This document shows positions 26,556 to 35,321 of a DNA stretch of 64,000 bases, piece by piece. Where the stretch lies: contig JBGVKZ010000009.1 in the NCBI GenBank assembly GCA_045124055.1, positions 1-64,000 on the forward strand, given 5' to 3'. A model generated the notes under the pieces. The model was not told the DNA's origin. It did no database searches and saw only the letters and a program-made list of their open reading frames with translations. The translations under genes were made by a program, and so were the position numbers. The DNA comes from CALZKI01 sp045124055. GTDB taxonomy: Bacteria > Bacillota > Clostridia > Lachnospirales > Lachnospiraceae. Numbering within the stretch: position 1 is the first letter of the stretch; every line of letters begins with the position of its first letter.

Positions 26556-26613
26556 AAAAAACCTCCGTATACTGATTTAATATCAGTATGCCCGAAGGTT
26601 TTTCCTTTATTCT
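26556..26613 (-). promoter_or_regulatory. Putative forespore promoter inside the ilvE terminator, upstream of spoVAD
   Basis: On the minus strand AGAATA (26613-26608), 17 bp, then CATACTG (26590-26584) fits a sigma-F/G promoter. The same stretch forms a terminator for ilvE: outer stem AAAAACCT/AGGTTTTT (26557-26564 with 26596-26603) and inner stem ATACTGAT/ATCAGTAT (26569-26576 with 26582-26589), with seven T before the spoVAD ATG. GGAGG of spoVAD lies in the 3' arm (26566-26562). Initiation near 26577 would give a leader without the 5' arm. The hairpin is seen; the promoter is inferred. Confidence 0.5.
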
Positions 26614-26621
26614 TTGTTCAA

Positions 26622-27647
26622 TTATTTTACTTCGTAAATCCAGCCTTCTGGAGCTTCGATTCTGCCCATCTGGATTCCTGTTAAGGTATCATACAATTTC
26701 TTTGTAATCGGACCCATTTCAGTCATACCACTTGGGAAACAGATTTCTGTGCCGTGGTCAACAATTTTTCCAACTGGTGAAATAACTGCTGCTGTACCAC
26801 AAAGACCACACTCAGCAAAATCCTTTAATTCATCTTTGTAAACTTCTCTTTCTTCTACCTCGAGACCTAAATATTCTTTGGCTACTACCATTAAAGAACG
26901 TCTTGTAATAGATGGTAAGATACTGCTAGACTTTGGTGTTACAACCTTATTGTCTTTTGTAACAAAAAGGAAGTTCGCACCACCTGTTTCTTCTACTTTT
27001 GTTCTTGTAGCTGCATCTAAGTACATATTTTCATCGTAACCTTCTTCATGAGCAGTTACGATTGCGTGTAAACTCATTGCATAGTTAAGACCGGCTTTGA
27101 TATGACCTGTTCCGTTTGGAGCGGCTCTATCAAAATCACTAATCTTGATTGTAAGTGGTTTTACACCACCTTTAAAATATGGACCTACTGGAGTTCCGAA
27201 TACACGGAACTGGTATTCTGCTGCTGGCTTAACACCGATTACCGGGTTTGTACCAAACATATATGGTCTTAAATAGAGAGTTGCACCTGAACCATATGGT
27301 GGAACATATGCAGCATTTGCTTTTACTACCTGTGTAACTGCTTCAATGAACTTTTCCTTTGGGAAAACTGGCATTTCAAGTCTCTTTGCCGAATTTGCCA
27401 TACGTTCTGCATTTAAGTCAGGACGGAACATAACAATTCTTCCGTCTTCCGTAGTATAAGCCTTTAATCCTTCAAAAATTGTCTGTGCATACTGTAATAC
27501 ACCTGCACATTCACTAATGGTTACCATAGAATCTTCTGTTAACACACCATCGTCCCAAGCACCATCTTTGAAGTTTGATACAAATCTCTTGTCTGTATCA
27601 ACGTAGCCAAATCCTAAATTGGCCCAGTCGATATTTTTCTTTTCCAT
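26622..27647 (-). CDS. ilvE: Branched-chain amino acid aminotransferase
   Basis: This fold-IV PLP aminotransferase of 341 residues interconverts Leu, Ile and Val with their 2-oxo acids. Motifs are GVLQYAQTIFEGLKAY, MFRPDLNAERMANSAKR, the lysine loop GTGHIKAGLNYAMSLHA, VEETGGANFLFV and the CGTAAVISPVG segment. The long, eukaryote-like form of about 340 residues is common in Firmicutes. GGAGG lies before the ATG. The next gene upstream on the strand is the 143-residue unknown protein, 18 bp away. Confidence 0.93.
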   Translation of the reverse strand: MEKKNIDWANLGFGYVDTDKRFVSNFKDGAWDDGVLTEDSMVTISECAGVLQYAQTIFEGLKAYTTEDGRIVMFRPDLNAERMANSAKRLEMPVFPKEKFIEAVTQVVKANAAYVPPYGSGATLYLRPYMFGTNPVIGVKPAAEYQFRVFGTPVGPYFKGGVKPLTIKISDFDRAAPNGTGHIKAGLNYAMSLHAIVTAHEEGYDENMYLDAATRTKVEETGGANFLFVTKDNKVVTPKSSSILPSITRRSLMVVAKEYLGLEVEEREVYKDELKDFAECGLCGTAAVISPVGKIVDHGTEICFPSGMTEMGPITKKLYDTLTGIQMGRIEAPEGWIYEVK

Positions 27648-27665
27648 CGCTAAGTTGCCTCCAAA

Positions 27666-28097
27666 TTATACTATTGTATCTAAATAAGAGCCTGCTGATA
27701 TTGTACCAGTCTTCAAACCCATTTCTGTATACATAGCATCGGTTTTTGATTCTGCCTCTGCCACAATATCATCCCAAGTTGATGCAAGTACTTTATCAGT
27801 TTTTTCTGTCCCTATTTTTTCAACTTCTGTTGTTTTGGTCTCATCAGTAGCTGTTTTTTCTTCTTCTGCCTTCATATTGAAATAAAATTTCAACAATTTA
27901 CGATAAGAACCATTTTTAATAGACGCATAATCTCCAAGATTAATTCCGCCCGAACTACTTGAACCACCCAAAACAGTATTTGTCAGGTCATACATACTGC
28001 CTGAACTACCTAACATACTTGTATTCACATTCTGCTTTGTTGAAATTGATGAAAACAATGTACTATAATCTGTTTTTGCTCTAATACTAATTGACAT
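27666..28097 (-). CDS. Hypothetical Ser/Gly- and Lys/Glu-rich protein
   Basis: This 143-residue protein has no signal peptide or TM segment. The N-terminal half is Ser/Thr/Gly-rich (SSSSGGINLGDYASIKNGSY) and is followed by a LLKFYFNMKAEEE helix and a Lys/Glu/Thr-rich linker. Its last third is acidic helical. The NLGDYASIKNGSYRKLLKFY segment looks conserved in kind with proteins I have seen in Lachnospiraceae, but I know of no function. GGGAG precedes the ATG, and it probably shares a transcript with ilvE. Confidence 0.6.
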   Translation of the reverse strand: MSISIRAKTDYSTLFSSISTKQNVNTSMLGSSGSMYDLTNTVLGGSSSSGGINLGDYASIKNGSYRKLLKFYFNMKAEEEKTATDETKTTEVEKIGTEKTDKVLASTWDDIVAEAESKTDAMYTEMGLKTGTISAGSYLDTIV

Positions 28098-28164
28098 CTT
28101 GTCACTCTCCCATCTATATTGTCATCCTTGACCCTTAGTTCCACCTTTATTATAGAACAAAAAA

Positions 28165-28191
28165 AGTAGTCTTGCAATACGCAAGACCACT
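28165..28191 (-). terminator. Terminator of the 61-residue gene
   Basis: On the minus strand AGTGGTCTTGC pairs with GCAAGACTACT (one G-T pair) and runs into seven T (28166-28158 region). It lies 25 bp after the small gene and before the 143-residue gene. Confidence 0.75.
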
Positions 28192-28215
28192 TATGTTGCA
28201 AAGAAATTTTATTTT

Positions 28216-28401
28216 TTAGAATACAATATAATTGGTATCCAGATTAGCTTTCGTAACTAAAATTCTGCAATTTGCGTTAATCGTAAGCCAAAACATATCA
28301 TTGGCACTTTCCTCTACATCTACGGTATCCCCTTTACGCAAGCTGATAATTACTCCATCACATGGTGTGTAAATCAAATCATTTTTTGTCATTGCAGTCA
28401 T
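28216..28401 (-). CDS. Small hypothetical protein
   Basis: This 61-residue protein has an all-beta appearance (YTPCDGVIISLRKGDTVDV, then FWLTINANCRILVTKANL). AGGTAGGA precedes the ATG and a clean terminator follows, which supports a real single gene. I do not recognise a family. A small barrel such as a biotinyl/lipoyl-like or SH3 fold is possible from the pattern, but nothing specific can be claimed. Confidence 0.6.
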   Translation of the reverse strand: MTAMTKNDLIYTPCDGVIISLRKGDTVDVEESANDMFWLTINANCRILVTKANLDTNYIVF

Positions 28402-28515
28402 TTTTAGTTCCTACCTTTCTTACTCTCTAGCTTTTGACGTGTACGCTAAGTATATCATAGAAAGCCAAAAAATCAAATCAAAAATTGATATTTTATAGTA
28501 AATTTTTACTATTTT

Positions 28516-30426
28516 TTAAGAGGCGTAGTTTTCCCATTCCTCCATTAGCGAAAGAAGTTTTTCTTCTGATTCATCAATTTTGCTCTGTAATTCCTGTAAT
28601 TTTGTATAATTAGAGGAATTTTCCGGTAAAGTAAGCTGAGTTTTTAGTTCTTCTATATTTTCTTCCAGACCGGCAATCTCATTTTCCAACTTTTCTAATT
28701 TTCGTCGACGTTTAGATTCTTCTTTGCCAGGATTATAATTCTTTGGCTTTTCTATTTTTTCTTCCTTATCATTTCCGTTTTCTCTGGTAAATTGCATTTC
28801 TTCCAGGTATCTGGCATTACGCTGGACATTTTTTTCTTCATATTCGTCGTAACCATAGGCATAATATTCCACATGCCCATTTTCTAACACCAGCAATTCG
28901 TCTGCAATGCGTTTCACAAAGTATCGGTCGTGGGAAACAAATAGCACTGTTCCTTCATAATCTAAAAGCATCTGTTCTAAAGTTTCCTTGCCAATAATAT
29001 CCATATGGTTCGTCGGTTCGTCGAAAATCAGCACATTGGGGCTTGTTTTGAATATTTTACAAAGTGCCAGACGGACTTTTTCTCCACCAGATAGCATATC
29101 CACCCTTTTAAATACATCATCTCCAGTAAATAGAAAAGCTGCCAGTTCGTTTCTGACTTCAGTCTGAGTCAATGTTGGAAACTCGTCCCAATAATCCTCA
29201 ATTACCTGTTTATCGCTGGTATACTGAGCCATTTGCTGGTCAAAATACCCTATTTCGACCTTTGGTCCAAAGGAAAACTCTCCTCCAAGTGCATTGACTT
29301 TTCCAGTCAGTGTCTTGAGTAAGGTTGACTTACCAATTCCATTTCCCCCGATAATGCCATATTTTCTCCCTTTTTTCACTTCCATAGAAATGGTGGCAAG
29401 CGGGGTCTCATATCCTATGACTAAATTTCGAATACTCAGTACATCTTTCCCCGTTTCTACCCTTGGGGTCAAATTGGTATGAAAAGATTTGGTATCGAAA
29501 TTATCCGGCATTTCAATTTTATCCATATGTTCTATCTGTTTTAATTTAGAACGGGTCATTGCTACTTTACTAGGCTTATTTTTGAATCTGTCTACCAAAT
29601 CATTTAGTCGCTCAATTTCTGCCTGCTGTGCCTTATAGTCTTTGAGTTGTTTCTCATAATTTTGTTTCTTTTGTTCCATAAAAGAAGAATAATTTCCAGG
29701 ATATCTTGTGGTTTTCTTATATTCGATTTCATAGACTACATCTACAATTCTATCCAAAAACATTCTATCGTGAGATACAATGACTACGGCTCTTTTATAA
29801 TCTTTCAAATATTGCTCCAGCCACTCGATAGTACGCATATCCAAATGGTTGGTAGGTTCGTCCAAAAGTAAAATATCCGGTTTACTTAAAAGCATTTTTA
29901 CAAAGGCAATCTTTGTCTGTTGTCCTCCGGAAAATTCTTCTAACGGCTTTTTCTTATCTTCCTCAGTAAAACCAAATTCTTTTAATACAACTTCATATTC
30001 CTTTTCAAAATAGTAGCCACCCAAATACACAAACTGGTCGTGAAGGGTCGTATACATTTTGATATTTGCCTCAGAAGGTTCTTTTTCCATAAAAAGCCTT
30101 TTTTCCTCTAATTCCTTCTGCATAGTAAGAATCTTGGAAAAAGCCTTCCGCACTTCTTCTTCCATCGTGATGGTCTTGTCTTCAAATGCCATCTGCTTTA
30201 AATATGCAATTTCAGGATTACCGCTTTTGACGATAAAAATATCTTCATCACTGTCTCTTTTATGTAAATCTACTTCCCCAGCAATCAGTTTCAAGAGAGT
30301 GGTTTTTCCGCAACCATTTCTGCCTACAATGGCAATTTTTTCTGTATTTTTTATATCAAAATTTACGTCCTGTAAAATAATATCTGCCCCAAAGGCTACT
30401 GCTCCATGTTGTATCTTGTACTGCAT
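28516..30426 (-). CDS. ABC-F family ATPase
   Basis: This 636-residue soluble protein has two ABC domains in one chain and no membrane helices. The first has Walker A GRNGCGKTT, signature FSGGQQTKI and LLLDEPTNHLD. An interdomain linker follows (about 235-310, rich in Lys and Glu). The second domain has GGNGIGKST, LSGGEKVRL and LIFDEPTNHMD. The C-terminus is a charged coiled coil (about 550-630). ABC-F proteins bind the ribosomal E site and resolve stalls or protect from antibiotics. With this linker and C-terminal extension it is like YdiF/Uup; resistance is not implied. Confidence 0.9.
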   Translation of the reverse strand: MQYKIQHGAVAFGADIILQDVNFDIKNTEKIAIVGRNGCGKTTLLKLIAGEVDLHKRDSDEDIFIVKSGNPEIAYLKQMAFEDKTITMEEEVRKAFSKILTMQKELEEKRLFMEKEPSEANIKMYTTLHDQFVYLGGYYFEKEYEVVLKEFGFTEEDKKKPLEEFSGGQQTKIAFVKMLLSKPDILLLDEPTNHLDMRTIEWLEQYLKDYKRAVVIVSHDRMFLDRIVDVVYEIEYKKTTRYPGNYSSFMEQKKQNYEKQLKDYKAQQAEIERLNDLVDRFKNKPSKVAMTRSKLKQIEHMDKIEMPDNFDTKSFHTNLTPRVETGKDVLSIRNLVIGYETPLATISMEVKKGRKYGIIGGNGIGKSTLLKTLTGKVNALGGEFSFGPKVEIGYFDQQMAQYTSDKQVIEDYWDEFPTLTQTEVRNELAAFLFTGDDVFKRVDMLSGGEKVRLALCKIFKTSPNVLIFDEPTNHMDIIGKETLEQMLLDYEGTVLFVSHDRYFVKRIADELLVLENGHVEYYAYGYDEYEEKNVQRNARYLEEMQFTRENGNDKEEKIEKPKNYNPGKEESKRRRKLEKLENEIAGLEENIEELKTQLTLPENSSNYTKLQELQSKIDESEEKLLSLMEEWENYAS

Positions 30427-30507
30427 GATTTACTCCTCGTTATATGTTTCCCTGTAACATCTAAGGCTCATTATATCAAATGCGGAAAAATAAGGCAAAG
30501 TCTTTAT

Positions 30508-30536
30508 TGTCAACATTTTATTTTGCACGGTTGACA
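30508..30536 (+). promoter_or_regulatory. BirA operator overlapping the bioY promoter
   Basis: TGTCAAC and GTTGACA form a perfect inverted repeat with a 15-bp spacer, the layout of Firmicutes BirA (biotin repressor) sites. The right half supplies the -35 TTGACA (30531-30536), 17 bp before TATTCT (30554-30559). Occupied BirA would therefore block the polymerase. The ATG of bioY follows at 30595. Confidence 0.75.
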
Positions 30537-30594
30537 TCCCCTTGAATTCCCTTTATTCTAGCTATATAGACCTATGTGAAAGGATATTTATTGT

Positions 30595-31146
30595 ATGAAA
30601 TCCACAACAAAAGACCTGGTTTTTATAGCATTATCTACAACTATTATTATCGTTTGTTCATTTATAACCATTCCCTTTTATGTTCCTTTTACAATGCAGA
30701 CTTTTGCGATTTTTACAATTATTGGACTACTGGGGACAAAAAAGGCCTTTCTATCGGTGGCTATCTATCTTCTTTTGGGGGCAATCGGCCTACCGGTCTT
30801 TTCCGGTTTTCAAGGTGGAATTGGAAGTCTTTTTGGGGTAACGGGCGGATACCTATTTGGCTTTTTACTGACTACCTTTCTTACCGGTGGATTACTTAAT
30901 TTCTTTCAAAAAAGAAAAAATCTGACTTCCTTTTGTTACTTTTTTTCTATGTTACTTGGACTACTTGTGTGCTACGCGTTTGGTACAACGTGGTATCTTC
31001 TTATATACACAAACAGCACAGGAAGTATTTCCATTACCTCTGTGCTGTCACTATGCGTTTTTCCGTTCATTTTGCCGGATATTTTAAAACTTACTCTTTC
31101 AATGTATGTTACAAAGGTGTTAAAAAAACACCTGTACAAATTATAA
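30595..31146 (+). CDS. bioY: BioY biotin transporter, substrate-binding subunit
   Basis: This 183-residue S-component of an ECF biotin transporter has six hydrophobic segments. The BioY motifs FITIPFYVPFTMQTFAIF and LLLGAIGLPVFSGFQGG are visible, followed by GVTGGYLFGF. It works with ECF A, A' and T subunits encoded elsewhere, or alone at low efficiency. It is a single gene under a BirA-type operator, which predicts repression when biotin is abundant. No biotin synthesis genes occur in the window, so the cell may depend on uptake. Confidence 0.9.
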   Translation: MKSTTKDLVFIALSTTIIIVCSFITIPFYVPFTMQTFAIFTIIGLLGTKKAFLSVAIYLLLGAIGLPVFSGFQGGIGSLFGVTGGYLFGFLLTTFLTGGLLNFFQKRKNLTSFCYFFSMLLGLLVCYAFGTTWYLLIYTNSTGSISITSVLSLCVFPFILPDILKLTLSMYVTKVLKKHLYKL

Positions 31147-31171
31147 AAAACTCCAAAGATTCTTTGTCCGT

Positions 31172-31954
31172 TTACTCTTTTTTCAAAATATCTAAGGTAT
31201 GTGCCGCAGCACCAATTAAATCCATTCTCTCACAGGTTGCCAAATGATATTGGATAAAATAGTCAAATTCTTCTTCGTCCATTTGATTTAATACCGGGCG
31301 AAGATAATTCGCCGGACCATCTGGAGAGATGATTTTTATTCTTTTTAAGCCCGATTCTTCTACCAACTTCGTAATTTCCTCCAGCCTCATATAGTCATAT
31401 AAGTCTTTTTCATCTGAAATAGTGCGAAAGGTATCTGTAAAACGATTATCTCTAATGCATTCTTTCAAATGCTTTTCCTTAAAAGCATAAGTAATAACGC
31501 TGTATTCATTCATACAATAGGCAACTAAAATAACGCCACCTTTTTTTGTCACACGCTTAGCTTCGTTTAATGCCTGCATCTTTTTTTCAAATCCAAACAA
31601 ATGATACATAGGTCCAAATAGTAAGGTTACGTCAAAGGTTTCGTCCTGTAATTTGGACAATTTTAATGCATTTCCCTGCATTGCTTTGACACTACTATTC
31701 TTTTTCTTTAAAATGCCCAAATTGTATTTTACCAATTCTACCGCCGTTACATCATAGCCTTCCTCGGCAAGTGCCACAGAATATCTTCCGGTTCCCGCCC
31801 CGATATCCAATATTTTAATTTCTGATGCCTCTTTTTCTTTTGGCAGATAGCTATGTATGTATTTCATAGAAGTAATAAATTCTACCTGACCATGTCTGGA
31901 ATTTAGACGTTTCTCTTCGTTGAATTTGTTATAGTATTGTTCTAATTCTGTCAT
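31172..31954 (-). CDS. Class I SAM-dependent methyltransferase
   Basis: This 260-residue methyltransferase has motif I ILDIGAGTGRYSVALAEEG at about 47-65, the acidic end of strand 2 (VTAVELVKYN) and TFDVTLLFGPMYHL as motif post-II. The target is unknown; small-molecule methylation or a ubiE-like role are both possible. It starts 2 bp after the stop of the beta-glucosidase gene, with AAGGAT inside the end of that gene, so the two are translationally linked. Confidence 0.85.
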   Translation of the reverse strand: MTELEQYYNKFNEEKRLNSRHGQVEFITSMKYIHSYLPKEKEASEIKILDIGAGTGRYSVALAEEGYDVTAVELVKYNLGILKKKNSSVKAMQGNALKLSKLQDETFDVTLLFGPMYHLFGFEKKMQALNEAKRVTKKGGVILVAYCMNEYSVITYAFKEKHLKECIRDNRFTDTFRTISDEKDLYDYMRLEEITKLVEESGLKRIKIISPDGPANYLRPVLNQMDEEEFDYFIQYHLATCERMDLIGAAAHTLDILKKE

Positions 31955-31956
31955 TT

Positions 31957-34317
31957 TTATTTTATCCTTTTCATTATTTTTCCGATACCCTTAAAAAAGT
32001 GCCCATTGGCAATCTCTAAAAGGCCTTCTACCAGATAATTTTTCATACCGCTATTTATTTTCATTCCGCTTAAGGAACAATCTGCCGCCATAAGCACCAT
32101 CATCTTAAAAGAAGGATTGTTATAGTCCTTTTTACCACCGAATTTTTTTGCCATCATAGATTCGATAATGGCAAATACAATTTTCATAATAAAGGAATCA
32201 TCTTTCATCTCTATTACCGTGTTTTGCATCGTAAATTGACCTTTTTTGACTACTATTGGTTCTATTTTTCTCCCAATAAGTGTTTCGAAATCCTCTTGAC
32301 TAGGTCGGTCATTTAAGGTTTTATACCAATCTGGAATTTCTTCATAAGTCACTTTTTCTCCCTCTTTCTCCACATAGGTCCGAAGAAGCATCTGGTCACA
32401 ATTTTTCCCAATGCAAATAGCATATTGGCCTTCTGGTACTACCCAACCATTGTGCCATATTGCAAAGCTTCTTTCATCTAAAACAAAAGAAACCTCTTTC
32501 ATTTCACCTGGCCCAAGCTCTACTTTGGTAAAGGCTTTCAGTTCTCTCTTAGCTCTATATACATTTTTTTGCAAAGGCTCTATGTATAGTTGAAGTACCT
32601 CTTTTCCTGTCCTCTTACCTACATTGGTTACTTTACAGCTGACTTTATCACCCTCTACTTTTAAATCCGAATAAGCAAATTCTGTGTAGGACAACCCATA
32701 GCCAAAAGGAAATTGCATTAAAACATTGGAAGATAAGTAGTATCGATATCCGACATAAATTCCTTCTCGATACATTGCATCCTTTTGACCATAATAGTCA
32801 CTTGTGATGCAATCTTCATATTTGATTGGCCAAGTCTCTGCCAGACGACCGGAAGGATTGGCTTTGCCAAATAAAAGGTCACAGGTAGCTTCTCCGCCTG
32901 CTTCTCCTGGTAAACCCATATATAAAATCGCTTTTACTTTTTCTATAAAGGGTACTTCCATAACGCTTCCTGAATATAATACTACAATAAGATTTTTCTG
33001 AACATTGGCTATGGCATCTATCAGGCGAAGTTGTCCTTCGGGAAGTCGCATATGCTCTCTTTCATAACCTTCGGATTCATAGGCTGATGGTAGTCCTGCA
33101 AAAACAACCACGTTTTTAGCATTCCTAGATAGCTCTACGGCCTCCTTAATCAAAACTTCATCCGTATTTCCAACTTCATCATAGCCGATTGCATAAGGAA
33201 TCTTTGGGCAAACCGTTGTTACAGACGTCTTCTTCCAAGGATTAATATGACTACTTCCTGTACCCTGATAACGAATTTCTTTTGCCATAAATCCAATAAA
33301 AACCGTATCCTTTTTTGTAATTGGTAAAATATGGTCTTGGTTTTTTAAAAGTACTGCACTCTCTATCGCTATTTTTTTAGCTAATTGGTAGTGTTCTTCC
33401 AACACTTTTTCCTTTTCTTCCTTGGTTGGTAAAATAAAATCTTGGAAAGTTTTCTGCTTTTTTTGTACTAAATCTAAAATACGTAAGACGGATTTATCTA
33501 TATCTGTTTCCAGTAATGTTCCAGTTTTCACAGCCTCTACGGTTTCCTTTTCCATATAGGCTGACCCCCCTGGCATACTTAAATCACAACCGGCTTTGAA
33601 ACTTTCTATTTTACTGTTCATAGCACCCCAGTCCGTGACTACTACACCTTGAAAGCCCCATTCCTCACGCAATACATCAGTCAGAAGCCACTTATTTTCC
33701 GAACAGTATGTTCCATTTATTTTGTTGTATGCACACATAACTGTGTCTGGTTTTGCTTCCTTTATCACCCGTTCAAAAGGGGCCAGATATATTTCTCTTA
33801 TGGTTCTTTCGTCAGCAATACTGTCTGAAGAAAATCTTTTGTATTCTTGATTATTGAGGGCAAAATGTTTTACACTTGTACCAATACCATTTTTTTGAAC
33901 ACCTCTTACAAACGAAGCTCCCAATTTTCCAGCTAAATAGGGGTCTTCTGAAAAATACTCAAAGTTTCTACCACAGAGAGCATTTCTTTTTACATTGACT
34001 CCCGGTCCTAAAATAACGCTGACTTCATTATTTTTTGCTTCCTTGCCAAGAGCCTCACCCATTTGCTCTAATAGATTTTCGTCAAAACTACAAGCAGTGG
34101 AAACAGCCGTTGGAAAGCTGGTCGCCAGAACAGACTCATTTAGTCCTAGCATATCCGCTGTATTTTCCTGTTTTCTGAGCCCATGTGGGCCATCTGCTAC
34201 CATAATCGGCTGAAGATTTGCTGCCGCAACTTTCTTGGTATGCCAAAAGTCTTCCCCGCTACAAAAAGCAACTTTTTCTTCTAAGGTCATTTTCTTTAAG
34301 ATTTCTTCCTTGGTCAT
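31957..34317 (-). CDS. Glycoside hydrolase family 3 beta-glucosidase
   Basis: This cytoplasmic GH3 enzyme of 786 residues has no signal peptide. The N-terminal barrel includes MVADGPHGLRKQ, the KHFALNNQE motif, and the nucleophile Asp in VVVTDWGAMNS. The second domain contains AGLPSAYESEGYERE, where the acid/base Glu is expected. A fibronectin-III-like domain (about 560-640) and an extra helical tail of about 110 residues follow. It probably splits oligosaccharides with beta-glucosyl or beta-xylosyl ends after uptake. It is co-transcribed with the methyltransferase. A near-perfect AT palindrome with TATAAT lies at about 34355-34376 upstream. Confidence 0.9.
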   Translation of the reverse strand: MTKEEILKKMTLEEKVAFCSGEDFWHTKKVAAANLQPIMVADGPHGLRKQENTADMLGLNESVLATSFPTAVSTACSFDENLLEQMGEALGKEAKNNEVSVILGPGVNVKRNALCGRNFEYFSEDPYLAGKLGASFVRGVQKNGIGTSVKHFALNNQEYKRFSSDSIADERTIREIYLAPFERVIKEAKPDTVMCAYNKINGTYCSENKWLLTDVLREEWGFQGVVVTDWGAMNSKIESFKAGCDLSMPGGSAYMEKETVEAVKTGTLLETDIDKSVLRILDLVQKKQKTFQDFILPTKEEKEKVLEEHYQLAKKIAIESAVLLKNQDHILPITKKDTVFIGFMAKEIRYQGTGSSHINPWKKTSVTTVCPKIPYAIGYDEVGNTDEVLIKEAVELSRNAKNVVVFAGLPSAYESEGYEREHMRLPEGQLRLIDAIANVQKNLIVVLYSGSVMEVPFIEKVKAILYMGLPGEAGGEATCDLLFGKANPSGRLAETWPIKYEDCITSDYYGQKDAMYREGIYVGYRYYLSSNVLMQFPFGYGLSYTEFAYSDLKVEGDKVSCKVTNVGKRTGKEVLQLYIEPLQKNVYRAKRELKAFTKVELGPGEMKEVSFVLDERSFAIWHNGWVVPEGQYAICIGKNCDQMLLRTYVEKEGEKVTYEEIPDWYKTLNDRPSQEDFETLIGRKIEPIVVKKGQFTMQNTVIEMKDDSFIMKIVFAIIESMMAKKFGGKKDYNNPSFKMMVLMAADCSLSGMKINSGMKNYLVEGLLEIANGHFFKGIGKIMKRIK

Positions 34318-34385
34318 ATGGGTGTCCTCTCGTATACTTTTTTATCAGTTTCTCTTATATTATAATATTATAAGATAAGTTCATT

Positions 34386-34856
34386 TTAAAGAAAACCCAT
34401 CATTTGACCAATCCAGATAATCAATCCAAGAATCCAGCTTGTCACAATACCATATAAAATAACCGGACCTGCAATGGTGAAAATTTTACTCCCTATACCA
34501 AATACCTGTCCCTCTCTTTTGTACTCGATTGCGGCACTGGAAACGCTGTTGGCAAAACCAGTGATTGGTACTAAAGCTCCTGCTCCGCCAAATTTTACAA
34601 TCGGACCATACCAGTTAAGACCGGTAAACAATACCGATAAAAATACAAGGATAACAGAACACCAAGTACTTGCAATTTCTTTTTCTAAACCAAATTGATT
34701 TATACCAATTTGAATAATTCCCTGGCCTAATGCACAGATAAGTCCGCCAACTAAAAATGCCTTTGCCATCTGTAACCAGAGATTTTTTTTGGGAGTTATC
34801 TGCTCCACATAATCCTGATACTCTTTTTCCTTTTCTTTATTTAATTTACTATCCAT
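34386..34856 (-). CDS. spoVAC: Stage V sporulation protein AC
   Basis: SpoVAC is a membrane subunit of the spore dipicolinate channel and acts as a mechanosensitive channel in Bacillus. The 156-residue protein has a charged N-terminus (EKEYQDYVEQITPKK), four helices, and the family motifs FLVGGLICALGQGIIQIG and KFGGAGALVPITGFANSV. It lies 18 bp after spoVAB. In most clostridia spoVAD and spoVAE follow directly, whereas here a GH3 operon follows. Confidence 0.93.
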   Translation of the reverse strand: MDSKLNKEKEKEYQDYVEQITPKKNLWLQMAKAFLVGGLICALGQGIIQIGINQFGLEKEIASTWCSVILVFLSVLFTGLNWYGPIVKFGGAGALVPITGFANSVSSAAIEYKREGQVFGIGSKIFTIAGPVILYGIVTSWILGLIIWIGQMMGFL

Positions 34857-34874
34857 ACTTGTCCCCTTTTCTTT

Positions 34875-35321
34875 TTATTTCCCAAATCCTGCCATAAAAT
34901 AGTATAAACTTCCTGCAAATTTACCAAAAGCCATACTGGTTATGGCAAGTCCAAGTCCGTGCCTATATCCAATTCTTCTTGAGAAAATTGGAATTGTGTT
35001 TAACATTTCTCCAATCGCCAAAGCAAGACACCCCACAAATACTCCGGCAAATACACCACTGACTAAAAGACACACAGTCTGAATTTGACCGGATAAAAAA
35101 CGATATATATCCAATTTTTCATAAAAAATACTGAAAATACCACCGGCCAACGTACCCCAAATAACACTTTCTTCATACCAGATGACTTTATTGCCTGTGT
35201 GAGTTTTACCTGCAAATCTTGGAATCAAACCGATAACAAAGAGCACCGTAAACATACCACAGGATACCAATAAGCCGGAAGCAAGGCCTGTTAAAAGTAA
35301 AAAAACTATTTTAATCCACAT
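34875..35321 (-). CDS. spoVAB: Stage V sporulation protein AB
   Basis: This 148-residue membrane protein has about four helices (starting IKIVFLLLTGLASGLLVS) and contains the SpoVAB-type GLIPRFAGKTHTGNK loop and the end RHGLGLAITSMAFGKFAGS. The start is placed at ATG 35321, which overlaps the end of spoVAA and has GAAGGA upstream, because this gives the family length; the longer frame from 35396 would lie inside spoVAA. It is an accessory of the SpoVA complex needed in some Firmicutes. Confidence 0.88.
   Translation of the reverse strand: MWIKIVFLLLTGLASGLLVSCGMFTVLFVIGLIPRFAGKTHTGNKVIWYEESVIWGTLAGGIFSIFYEKLDIYRFLSGQIQTVCLLVSGVFAGVFVGCLALAIGEMLNTIPIFSRRIGYRHGLGLAITSMAFGKFAGSLYYFMAGFGK

Noticed and set aside
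26555..26621. T-box or leader-peptide attenuator between ilvE and spoVAD
   Set aside because: No T-box sequence or short leader frame rich in branched-chain codons is present; the hairpin is explained as a terminator and promoter.
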